Shown here: piece after piece, positions 16,479-23,917 of the stretch | How positions within the stretch are numbered: the stretch's first letter is position 1 | Layout: the number at the start of each line of letters is the position of its first letter | Assembly (NCBI GenBank): GCA_009702755.1 | Contig: WLHL01000010.1 | Span: 1-46,246 of the forward strand | Direction: 5' to 3' | Origin: Actinomycetota bacterium | Lineage (GTDB): Bacteria > Actinomycetota > Acidimicrobiia > Acidimicrobiales > Ilumatobacteraceae | DNA length: 46,246 bases | Notes under the pieces: generated by a model | Told to the model about the DNA's origin: nothing | The model's database searches: none | What the model saw: the letters and a program-made list of their open reading frames with translations, nothing else | Made by a program: the position numbers and the translations under genes

Positions 16479-17978
16479 ATGACCATGACCGCAGACTCGG
16501 GAACACAGCGCAAGCAGGGTATTGAGCACTTCGACGTCCTCATCGTGGGTGCTGGCATCTCTGGCGTGGGCACGGCCTACCACCTGCAAGATCAGGCTCC
16601 GGATAAGTCCTTCGTGGTTCTTGAGGCATACGAAACCTTTGGCGGCACCTGGCATATGCATACATATCCCGGTGTGCGCTCAGACAGCGACCTCTACACA
16701 TTTGGGTATCGCTTTAAACCGTGGGTCGGAACCCCCATCGCGTCTTCTGAAGAAATCAAGAAGTACATGGGTGAGGTCATTGAAGACAATGACCTCAATA
16801 AGCACATTCGATATCGCCATCGCATCATAGGTGCATCGTGGTCGAGTGCCGACAACCTCTGGACTGTTGATGTCACCAACCTGAACACCGGCGACACATT
16901 CCAGATGACCACAAACTTCTTGTGGATGTGTCAGGGCTATTACAAGCACTCAGAGGGATACACCCCTGAGTGGCCAGGCATGGATTCCTACAAGGGCAAG
17001 ATTGTCCACCCGCAGACATGGCCACAAGATCTTGATTACAAGAACAAGAAAGTTCTTGTCATTGGTTCGGGTGCCACAGCTGCAACTGTTGTGCCGGCGA
17101 TGGCCGAAGACGTTGAACACATCACGATGTTGCAGCGCTCTCCGACATATTTCATTCCCGGCCGTAATGCCAATGAACTGGTTGATCAGTTGCGTGCATT
17201 GCAGGTGAACGAAGAGTGGATTCACGAGATTGCTCGCCGCAAGACACTTGCGGATCAGCACATGGTGACTGTGATGTCTGTGCAAGAGCCTGACATGGTG
17301 CGCGACATGTTGCTCACTGGTGTGAAAGACCTCTTGCCAGAGGGCTACGACATGAAGCATTTCACGCCGTCCTACCGCCCATGGCAACAACGAATTGCTT
17401 TTGTGCCCAATGGCGACTTGTTCGCAGGTATTTCATCAGGCAAGGCAAGCGTCGTGACAGATGAGATTGAAACGTTCAACGCAACCGGAGTTCTCACCAA
17501 GGGTGGCACTCAGATTGATGCCGACATCATCATCACGGCAACTGGATTCAATCTCAGTGTGTTGGGCGACATTCCGTTCGAAGTAGATGGCAAGCCAGTC
17601 GAGTGGAGCCAAACGGTCACGTATCGCGGAATGATGTTCACAGATGTTCCGAACCTTGCATGGGTGTTCGGTTACTTCCGTGCCAGCTGGACGTTGCGTG
17701 TTGACCTCATGGCCGACTTCATTCTTCGCATGTTCAAGGTGATGGAAGAAAAGGGTGCTCAGCGAGTGACTCCACAGTTGCGTCCCGAAGATTCCGATAT
17801 GGAAGTGGGAAGTTGGATTGAGCCCAGCAACTTCAACCCGAACTACTTGATGCGTGCGCAGCACCTCATGCCAAAGTCGGGCACAAAGTCGGAGTGGAAG
17901 CACGACCAGGATTACTGGCAGGAAAAAGAGATTCTTCCTCTTGCCAATCTGGAAGATGGTTGTCTGCGTTACGAATAA
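16479..17978 (+). CDS. EthA-type Baeyer-Villiger/flavin-containing monooxygenase
   Basis: 499-residue FAD/NADPH monooxygenase similar along its length to mycobacterial EthA. It shows GAGISG at 24-29, the GGTW...YPGVRSDSDLYT region at 55-74 (the RSDSD segment is an EthA-group hallmark), the fingerprint Y171-x-G173-x3-H177-x3-W181 (Tyr in place of the first Phe), a second Rossmann motif GSGATA and the CQGYY segment. EthA oxidises ketones to esters and activates thioamide drugs; the natural substrate here is unknown. A strong AGGGGG site precedes ATG 16479, and TAGTAT at 16448-16453 is a plausible -10. It is one of two Baeyer-Villiger enzymes from different subfamilies in this window. Confidence 0.88.
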   Translation: MTMTADSGTQRKQGIEHFDVLIVGAGISGVGTAYHLQDQAPDKSFVVLEAYETFGGTWHMHTYPGVRSDSDLYTFGYRFKPWVGTPIASSEEIKKYMGEVIEDNDLNKHIRYRHRIIGASWSSADNLWTVDVTNLNTGDTFQMTTNFLWMCQGYYKHSEGYTPEWPGMDSYKGKIVHPQTWPQDLDYKNKKVLVIGSGATAATVVPAMAEDVEHITMLQRSPTYFIPGRNANELVDQLRALQVNEEWIHEIARRKTLADQHMVTVMSVQEPDMVRDMLLTGVKDLLPEGYDMKHFTPSYRPWQQRIAFVPNGDLFAGISSGKASVVTDEIETFNATGVLTKGGTQIDADIIITATGFNLSVLGDIPFEVDGKPVEWSQTVTYRGMMFTDVPNLAWVFGYFRASWTLRVDLMADFILRMFKVMEEKGAQRVTPQLRPEDSDMEVGSWIEPSNFNPNYLMRAQHLMPKSGTKSEWKHDQDYWQEKEILPLANLEDGCLRYE

Positions 17979-17990
17979 CGCCGCAACGCT

Positions 17991-18767
17991 CTAGCTCTTC
18001 CAGGCGGGGCAAACGCCAATCTTTTTGTAATGGCACCAATCACACAGTTTCGAGACGTTGCAGTGGAAGTCGCCTGTACCACACGCTGCATCGAGGGCTT
18101 CCTTGGTTTCCACAATGGTGCCTTTGGCGATCGACAACTTCACTGGTGTTGCAGCAAGTTCATGCTTGGCTGACTGCGTGAGATACAGAAGTTCCACTTT
18201 GCTGGTGGGCACTCCATCACTTGCTTCGAGCATCAGTGCGTACGCGAGCAACTGGAAGAACTTGTCGTCTTCCGATGTGAATTTCTCATTCGGAATTTTG
18301 CCCGTTTTGTAATCGGAGATGATGGCTGACTGCTCATCGTCAATCATCAAGCGGTCGATGTATCCGAGCATCTGAACACCTTCGACATCGGCTTCGAGCT
18401 TCATTTCCATCTCATCAAGATCTGTTTCGGCAGGATCTTCCAACTTCCACAAGTTGGTCATGCTGGCAAATGCCTCGACTTTGAAATCTCTGATGCCACC
18501 TTTGGGCTCGGTGAGGGCAAGTACTTTTGCTTCCCACTCGTTTGCAGTCCACAAATCGCCGGCCAGAGTCTTCAGCGAATCATTGGTGCGATCTTCGTGA
18601 GGCAAACCGTAGAGGTGTTCAAGTACCTCGTGAACAAAGGAACCAAGGTGCGTGGCCCACGATGGTGGTTCCTTGATGTTGTCGAATCGACCAATCTTGA
18701 ATTTCTGCGGACAGTCGCGGAAAGTGCGGATTGACGAAGGGGAGAGATACTCAGGCGGCGTGAACAC
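17991..18767 (-). CDS. RecB-like PD-(D/E)XK nuclease with Fe-S cysteines
   Basis: 258-residue nuclease domain of the RecB/Cas4/AddB type. The N-terminal LSPSSIRTFRDCPQKFK holds C19; motif II is the Asp in GYIDRL (D138) and motif III is D152-Y-K154. The C-terminus has C242-x2-C245-x7-C253. One early plus three late Cys is the pattern of 4Fe-4S-stapled nucleases of this superfamily. It probably acts in DNA repair or recombination. No cas genes or CRISPR repeats are nearby, so a Cas4 role is not supported. The start is GTG 18767, required because homologous sequence begins immediately. The upstream AATACT box at six bases is one mismatch from the local TANNNT rule. Convergent with the EthA-type gene. 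Confidence 0.82.
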   Translation of the reverse strand: MFTPPEYLSPSSIRTFRDCPQKFKIGRFDNIKEPPSWATHLGSFVHEVLEHLYGLPHEDRTNDSLKTLAGDLWTANEWEAKVLALTEPKGGIRDFKVEAFASMTNLWKLEDPAETDLDEMEMKLEADVEGVQMLGYIDRLMIDDEQSAIISDYKTGKIPNEKFTSEDDKFFQLLAYALMLEASDGVPTSKVELLYLTQSAKHELAATPVKLSIAKGTIVETKEALDAACGTGDFHCNVSKLCDWCHYKKIGVCPAWKS

Positions 18768-19008
18768 CCGATAAGTATTCCACTGCGGTGTGGCGAGGTG
18801 CGTCCATAACGGCGACAGTGGCCTTTTTACGGCGCTGAGAGATGAAAAGTGTTGTCGGTGGCAGGCTCATGAGGACTGCCTGCATCGCAAGATGGCTGGA
18901 AAATGACGCACAGTAAGCGCCTAATCCGATGGAAGAGATGGCCAGGACGACTGATTCGAGAACTGAACTTTTCTGTGGTGTGTGTTCCATGTAGCCATGG
19001 TGATACAC
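18751..19008 (-). CDS. Possible small membrane protein
   Basis: An 85-codon frame (GTG 19008; ATG 18990 alternative) fills most of the roughly 300-base gap upstream of the nuclease gene and overlaps its start by 17 bases. It encodes two hydrophobic stretches (SVVLAISSIGLGAYCASF and HLAMQAVLMSLPPTTLFIS), then a basic QRRKK segment and a polar tail, as in a two-span hairpin protein. I do not recognise it. There is no clear ribosome site or -10 box at the spacing used elsewhere. It may be real or chance; nothing else is evident in this gap. Confidence 0.35.
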   Translation of the reverse strand: MYHHGYMEHTPQKSSVLESVVLAISSIGLGAYCASFSSHLAMQAVLMSLPPTTLFISQRRKKATVAVMDAPRHTAVEYLSGVHAA

Positions 19009-19070
19009 ACACCTTTCTTTCAGGTGAACGACAAGCGAACCTGGCCAAAAGTGGTTGGAAACAGTTGGGG

Positions 19071-20045
19071 TTAGCGACCCATAGCGTTCATGGCGCCACG
19101 CGCATGGAGACGGTCCATGAACTCGGGGAGGTACGCATCTTTTGGTGCTTTGCGCACTTCATCGTCGAGCACAACTGCATCATCTCCGACCAGAATGCGC
19201 CAATCTCCGCGGGAGACTGAATCGAGAATGAACTTTGATGCATCTGCAGCTGACATCGGTGCAACATCGCGGAAGCCTTCTGCCCCCATCTTCATGAGAG
19301 CGCGAAGGTCGGCATCGCTGATGGCTGACATGTCTGTTCCTTGACGTTCGTAGCGCTCACGCACCTGATCAAGTTGCTGTTGCGTCATTGTCTCGGGGTC
19401 AGCGCCTTGCAACTTCTGTGAGTTGATCATGATGTCAGTACCGATGTGGCCAGGCATGACCACCGACGCGCGCAATGTTGGTGCGTTTAAACGGAAATCG
19501 GTGATAAGAGCTTCAGTGAAGCCCTTCACCGCAAACTTTGCTGCGCTATACGCAGTGTGCGACACATTGGGTCCGAGCGTTGCCCAGAAGCCATTGACGG
19601 AACTTGTGTTCACTACTTGACCAAATGGTGCAGCAAGAAGAAGGGGAAGAAAGGCGCGAGTGTTGTTGTATACGCCGCCAAAGCACACATTGAATGTCTT
19701 TTCCCAGCCGGCACGTTCATCGAGAACGAAACTTCCGCCGCCACCAATGCCTGCATTGTTGAACAAGACATGCACGTGTGGGCGCCATTTCGCAACTGCA
19801 TCGCGGAAGGCGAGGACTTCTGTCTCAACTGATACGTCGGCGATGTGGGTGAAGATCTGCCCGGTGTTGCCATCCGTGGTGCAGAGATCGACAGTGGCTG
19901 CGAGATTCTCTGGGATGACATCACACGTTGCGACATCGCACCCTTGAGCAGTGAGCTGACGAACAAGCTCGCGTCCCATGCCAGTACCACCGCCGGTGAC
20001 GACAGCGATAAGCCCGCCGTATCCATTTTCAAAACGCTCAGCCAT
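19071..20045 (-). CDS. Short-chain dehydrogenase/reductase
   Basis: 324-residue classical SDR: TGGGTGMG cofactor motif near the N-terminus, NNAG motif, catalytic Ser in NTSSVNG and YSAAK active site, plus a roughly 50-residue C-terminal extension beyond the usual 250. It resembles actinobacterial SDRs of the steroid/alcohol dehydrogenase kind with an unassigned substrate. The open frame extends 39 codons upstream, but ATG 20045 has a strong AAGGGGG site and matches the family start. The 5' region carries a perfect inverted repeat at 20061-20077 and a TACTGT box at 20083-20088, so the gene is probably controlled by a repressor not encoded nearby. It is divergent from the coiled-coil gene. Confidence 0.88.
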   Translation of the reverse strand: MAERFENGYGGLIAVVTGGGTGMGRELVRQLTAQGCDVATCDVIPENLAATVDLCTTDGNTGQIFTHIADVSVETEVLAFRDAVAKWRPHVHVLFNNAGIGGGGSFVLDERAGWEKTFNVCFGGVYNNTRAFLPLLLAAPFGQVVNTSSVNGFWATLGPNVSHTAYSAAKFAVKGFTEALITDFRLNAPTLRASVVMPGHIGTDIMINSQKLQGADPETMTQQQLDQVRERYERQGTDMSAISDADLRALMKMGAEGFRDVAPMSAADASKFILDSVSRGDWRILVGDDAVVLDDEVRKAPKDAYLPEFMDRLHARGAMNAMGR

Positions 20046-20060
20046 GGTGCCCCCTTTGTA

Positions 20061-20077
20061 TGTTGCGCGTTGCAACA
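20061..20077. promoter_or_regulatory. Perfect inverted repeat, probable repressor operator
   Basis: TGTTGC-GCGTT-GCAACA: 6-bp perfect arms with a 5-bp spacer. It sits between the SDR -10 box (TACTGT, minus strand) and its ribosome site, so it would cover the expected transcription start. The size fits TetR-type operators; the regulator is not identifiable here. Confidence 0.5.
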
Positions 20078-20082
20078 CATTG

Positions 20083-20088
20083 ACAGTA
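20083..20088 (-). promoter_or_regulatory. -10 box candidate (TACTGT) for the SDR gene
   Basis: TACTGT on the minus strand, 37 bases before the SDR start codon, leaving a short leader that contains the inverted repeat and the AAGGGGG ribosome site. Confidence 0.35.
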
Positions 20089-20131
20089 CTGCGTGGGGGT
20101 AGGTGAATGAAGAGGCGAGACACCCTCTCCG

Positions 20132-20137
20132 TAGAGT
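20132..20137 (+). promoter_or_regulatory. -10 box (TAGAGT) for leaderless coiled-coil gene
   Basis: TAGAGT followed by six bases (GATGAC) and ATG 20144, with no Shine-Dalgarno sequence. Confidence 0.55.
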
Positions 20138-20143
20138 GATGAC

Positions 20144-20824
20144 ATGCGTAAAGTGACGTCAAGTCTTATCGGAACCTCATTGTTTGCGGTGGCGTTGTCC
20201 ATCCTCGTTGTTGGTGTGGTGTGGGCAGGTTCATCCGCCAGGCAGATCTTTACTGCTGGTCCTAACGATTCCACCGAGACCACTGTTCCGACGGAAGGGG
20301 AGATTCCTGAACTCATCCCCGATGACTCGCTTCCACCATCAAACATTCTTGAGATAATCGGAGAACTGTCAGCGAAAGTGAGCAAGCTCGAAGAGAAAGT
20401 CGACGCGTATGAATCTGATATCGCTGCGGCGCGAGCAGAAGCTGCAACGGCAAAAGCAGCAGCCGAAGACGCAGTTGAAAAGATCGCGACGGTTGTCGAT
20501 GATGCAGCTGCCGCAATCAGAGACGCTGCCGCTGCCGCAGCCGCAGCCAACGAAGCCAGTGAACGCATCACGCAGTTTGAGAAGCGGCTATCTAAGTTGA
20601 CCGATGACGGTGTCTACACCGGAACAATTACACCCGGCCAGTTGTCTCGACGTCTTGTTGCTTCCGATATTTCTGGAGACTGGCCACTTGACCGCACGAG
20701 CGGTGAACTAGGCGGCGAGAAGGTAAAAGTCACCGGTTCAAGTTGTTGGAGTGATTATCGCTACAACGTCTTTATTGTTCCGGAAACATTCCGCGGACTC
20801 ACTTGTCTGAAGGTCTTGAAGTAA
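20144..20824 (+). CDS. Membrane-anchored coiled-coil protein of unknown function
   Basis: 226 residues, not recognised. There is one N-terminal hydrophobic segment (about 8-28: signal anchor or signal peptide ending near VWAGSSA), then an acidic Pro/Thr linker. A long coiled coil follows (about 63-150): Leu/Val/Lys/Glu heptads, then an extremely Ala-rich stretch. The C-terminal domain is about 70 residues (ISGDWPLDRTSGELGG, then two Cys at 201 and 221 that could form an extracytoplasmic disulfide). The architecture suggests an envelope protein that oligomerises through the coil and displays the small Cys-containing domain. It is driven by its own leaderless-type promoter and ends four bases before the convergent mannosidase gene. 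Confidence 0.75.
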   Translation: MRKVTSSLIGTSLFAVALSILVVGVVWAGSSARQIFTAGPNDSTETTVPTEGEIPELIPDDSLPPSNILEIIGELSAKVSKLEEKVDAYESDIAAARAEAATAKAAAEDAVEKIATVVDDAAAAIRDAAAAAAAANEASERITQFEKRLSKLTDDGVYTGTITPGQLSRRLVASDISGDWPLDRTSGELGGEKVKVTGSSCWSDYRYNVFIVPETFRGLTCLKVLK

Positions 20825-20827
20825 GAG

Positions 20828-23800
20828 TTACCGCTTGATGCGAATGGTTTGAATTTCGAAAGGTCGAAGTTCCACATCCATCACGCCGTCGGTGACATCA
20901 AGTGAGACATCGTCAGAGACCTCAAGGCCATTGCACAGTTCGGCGTCAATGGCTCCACCTACTTGCAAGGTGCCAAGGGTGCGACTTCCTAATGTTTCCC
21001 ACACTCGAACAATGAGATCTCCCGATTCATCGTCTGCTGGCTTGACGGCACTGATGAGTGCGCCATGAACTCGAAGGTCAATATCGAGAGGTGAGAGAAC
21101 TGGCGTGCCATCTACAACGCGAAGTGGATGCGCAATTCGCGCAGATTCCTCTTCCACACCGTCGAGAAGGGGATCGCCATCAGTGAGCATGACCGACCAT
21201 TCCAGGTGTTGCTGCCCGATGTCTGCCCGTGGGTCGGGAAAATGTGGTGCCCGCAGCAGCGTGAGTTTTAACTCGTCACCACGCACGTCGTATCCGCGAG
21301 GGCCATCGGCAAGAATCGCGACGCCGAAGGTACGTTCGTGGACAGCGACATAGCGATGTGCACAGACTTCGAATCGTGCGACATCCCAACTGGTGTTTGC
21401 ATGACGGGCGCGTTGAACATGACCGAACTGGGTGCCGCACAGTGCCTGTACTGATCGAAGTCCGGTCGGCAACTGCCACTGCAGTCGACGTTCTGACTCT
21501 TGCCAATTGGCATCGAGGGCGATGTCGAGAGTGGGTGAATGGGCACGCAAGGTGTAGCGCACGACAAATTGGGAATTGTCAGTCGCATATGCGCATTCGA
21601 CAACTGCACGAAGTGGGCCTGATTCAACAACTGCTGTTATTCCCTCATTCAGCCACGCCTCGATTGGAGCATTTGCATCTGTTGCGTCGATATCCCATGC
21701 GTCATACTCAGCGGGACGATCTTGTCTCAGCGTGAATGATGTAACAAGTCCAGGAGGAATGACATTTCTCTGACCATTCGAGATGGATTCAATGTTTCCA
21801 TTTCGTGTGATATCAAAAGAGATGAGTCCATTGGCAATACGCCACCCATTCGCAAGTTCTTCGACCGACACTTCTTGAACATCATCGGGGAGCTCGTGTG
21901 ATGTTTTTGCAGCAGCAAAGGGCGGCGCGGTTACCCATGCTGGTGAGCCATCAATATCGGCAACCGCATTGACAAGGACCGGGGCTGGATTGAGAACATG
22001 TGTGTCGCCCTTCTCCACCGGAATGACTCGAGCGAGGATGACTTCAATCTCTTCGGCGACTGCAGCGTGCTCCGCTTCCGTATCGGCGTGTACCCATGCA
22101 ATGGACGAGCCAGGAATGATGTCATGAAACTGCTGAGTGAGAACCCGTTGCCACAGGTCATCGATGCTCGCAGGGCGAACGCCAGCAGATGCTGACCACA
22201 GTTCAAGTTCATGTAAGAGCCGTTCGCTCCAACGGTTGCCTTGCTTTGTCTTGACTTGGGTTGAGAAAGTCCCACGGTGCTTTTCGAAATACATTTCACC
22301 AACCCACCGAGGGGCCGAAGCGCCGTATTCGTCGATTGTGTCAGCAAAGAAGTCTTTTACTTTTCCGAAGCTGACTCGAGGAACACCTTCTAGGTCGGCT
22401 GCAAGACGTGAACGATCAATCATCGTCTGAGTCGGTCCGCCGCCGCCATCGCCGTGTCCGTACAGCACGAGTGAGGATGATGCACCGGCATGGTCACGGA
22501 AGTTGCGTTCTGCAAAACGCAATTGTGATGCAGTCATGATTGCGTTGTAGGTGTCAACAGGGCTGAAGTGGGTGAACACCTGAGTGCCGTCGATTCCTTC
22601 CCACCAGAAGGAATGGTGCGGCATGCGATTTGTTTCGTTCCAACTCAGCTTTTGTGTGAAGAACCATTCACATCCGCCGTGCACCACGATCTGAGGAAGA
22701 CCACCGGGATATCCGAAATCATCAGGAAGGAATGCGCCGTTGCATGTCGTGTTGAACCACTGGCTAAATGCTCGTTGCCCTTGTACGAGTTGACGCAACA
22801 AACTTTCGCCCGATGGCAAGTTGAGATCAGTTTCCACCCACATGCCACCGATTGGTTCCCAACGTCCTTCTGCCACAAGACGTTGTACTTCTTGAAACAG
22901 TTCTGGAGCATCCTGCGCCACCCACGCATAGTGCTGTGCCTGGCTGTGGCAATACACCATGTCTGGATTGGTGTTGAGGAGATACACGGCGTTGGCGAAT
23001 GTGCGCAGTGCCTTCCGGCGAGTCTCTCGGATTGGCCACAACCATGCTGTGTCTAAATGTGCATGACCCGTGGCGATGATGCGATGCGCTGATGGGCCGT
23101 TACCAACGGAGAGGACAGCAGCAAGTTCTTCATGAGCAAGCGGCAGTGACTCCGTGACATTGTTGGAATCAAATGCCTGGTCACATCGTTCGAGTGCGGC
23201 AAAAATTCGTGCGCGTTGCGGAGATTTCTCTTCGAGGTCGAGGCAGAGATTGATGCACGTATGTAATGCAGTAGAGAATTGATTGATGTCGGAATGAAAG
23301 ACGCAGAGTCGTGCCGTTCGAAGTGTGTAGATAGGTGCGATGGGTGCCGTTGACGGATCGCCGTATGGCGTTGGCCCGTAGCCAGATTGATGTCCAGCGA
23401 TAATGGGCGTAGCTGCTGCTTCAATCCAAATCTCGATGTGCTCGCCAGACACGCCGGGTCCGAGGTGCAGGAGACGGCGATCAGGTTGGATGGCATGCAG
23501 TACCTTCCCATCGCGGTACGCAAGAGCTTCCACTTCGAAACCATCGCCACGTCCGATGAAGCCAAGATCAATATGGGCAACGAGTGGCTGATCTTGTAGG
23601 TGCGCGGGGACTTTCGCTGATAATCGAAACCACCGCGTGTGCCACGCGCGTCCCCATTTGGTGCCAATCGTGAAAGGCGCAAGTTGTGATCGTGTCGCAG
23701 TGTCGTATCCAGGCGACTCAAAGAATTCTTCTGTTGCAACAATCTCGAAGTTCAGACCATCGCTCAAGATTCTTGGCTCGACGCGGTCGCTGAGAAGGCG

Positions 23801-23842
23801 TTGTGCACGTTGCATGGCAGGTGCTGTCACACGATGAGCCAT
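20828..23842 (-). CDS. Alpha-mannosidase, glycoside hydrolase family 38
   Basis: 1004-residue GH38 enzyme, a retaining zinc-dependent alpha-mannosidase. Visible marks are the catalytic-domain entry GHAHLDTAWLWP with zinc ligands H262 and D264, the EPIGGMWVE segment near 328, the nucleophile region FLPDDFGYPGGLPQ (probable nucleophile D373) and the long C-terminal beta domains. No signal peptide is visible, so it should be cytoplasmic and act on imported or internal mannosides. The start ATG 23842 has an AAGGGG site upstream, and an AT-rich 75-base region with an imperfect palindrome separates it from the alkylsulfatase gene. No sugar transporter is adjacent, so the substrate source is unclear. 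Confidence 0.9.
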   Translation of the reverse strand: MAHRVTAPAMQRAQRLLSDRVEPRILSDGLNFEIVATEEFFESPGYDTATRSQLAPFTIGTKWGRAWHTRWFRLSAKVPAHLQDQPLVAHIDLGFIGRGDGFEVEALAYRDGKVLHAIQPDRRLLHLGPGVSGEHIEIWIEAAATPIIAGHQSGYGPTPYGDPSTAPIAPIYTLRTARLCVFHSDINQFSTALHTCINLCLDLEEKSPQRARIFAALERCDQAFDSNNVTESLPLAHEELAAVLSVGNGPSAHRIIATGHAHLDTAWLWPIRETRRKALRTFANAVYLLNTNPDMVYCHSQAQHYAWVAQDAPELFQEVQRLVAEGRWEPIGGMWVETDLNLPSGESLLRQLVQGQRAFSQWFNTTCNGAFLPDDFGYPGGLPQIVVHGGCEWFFTQKLSWNETNRMPHHSFWWEGIDGTQVFTHFSPVDTYNAIMTASQLRFAERNFRDHAGASSSLVLYGHGDGGGGPTQTMIDRSRLAADLEGVPRVSFGKVKDFFADTIDEYGASAPRWVGEMYFEKHRGTFSTQVKTKQGNRWSERLLHELELWSASAGVRPASIDDLWQRVLTQQFHDIIPGSSIAWVHADTEAEHAAVAEEIEVILARVIPVEKGDTHVLNPAPVLVNAVADIDGSPAWVTAPPFAAAKTSHELPDDVQEVSVEELANGWRIANGLISFDITRNGNIESISNGQRNVIPPGLVTSFTLRQDRPAEYDAWDIDATDANAPIEAWLNEGITAVVESGPLRAVVECAYATDNSQFVVRYTLRAHSPTLDIALDANWQESERRLQWQLPTGLRSVQALCGTQFGHVQRARHANTSWDVARFEVCAHRYVAVHERTFGVAILADGPRGYDVRGDELKLTLLRAPHFPDPRADIGQQHLEWSVMLTDGDPLLDGVEEESARIAHPLRVVDGTPVLSPLDIDLRVHGALISAVKPADDESGDLIVRVWETLGSRTLGTLQVGGAIDAELCNGLEVSDDVSLDVTDGVMDVELRPFEIQTIRIKR

Positions 23843-23878
23843 ATTGTCGTCCCCTTGCTGCTCAGGATCTTAAATACT

Positions 23879-23901
23879 GACGCAAATAAATGACTTACGT
23901 C
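23879..23901. promoter_or_regulatory. Imperfect palindrome in the mannosidase promoter
   Basis: A 23-bp element beginning GACGCAAAT and ending TTACGTC; eight of eleven positions are symmetric. It lies in the AT-rich stretch upstream of a TAAGAT -10 candidate of the mannosidase gene. It could be an operator for a LacI- or GntR-type sugar regulator; none is encoded here. Confidence 0.25.
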
Positions 23902-23917
23902 TAGTTGTTGAAGAGTT

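Noticed and set aside
17991-18767. Cas4 or CRISPR association of the Fe-S nuclease
   Set aside because: No repeat array, Cas1/Cas2 or other cas gene in the window; stand-alone RecB-like nucleases of this kind are common in actinobacteria.
20038-20571. 177-codon minus-strand frame, Ala/Ser-rich, opposite the coiled-coil gene
   Set aside because: It mirrors the Ala-rich coding repeat of the plus-strand gene and has no ribosome site or recognisable domain.
23053-23742. 229-codon frame on the same strand as, but out of frame with, the mannosidase gene
   Set aside because: The mannosidase frame is continuous with conserved GH38 motifs; no frameshift is needed.
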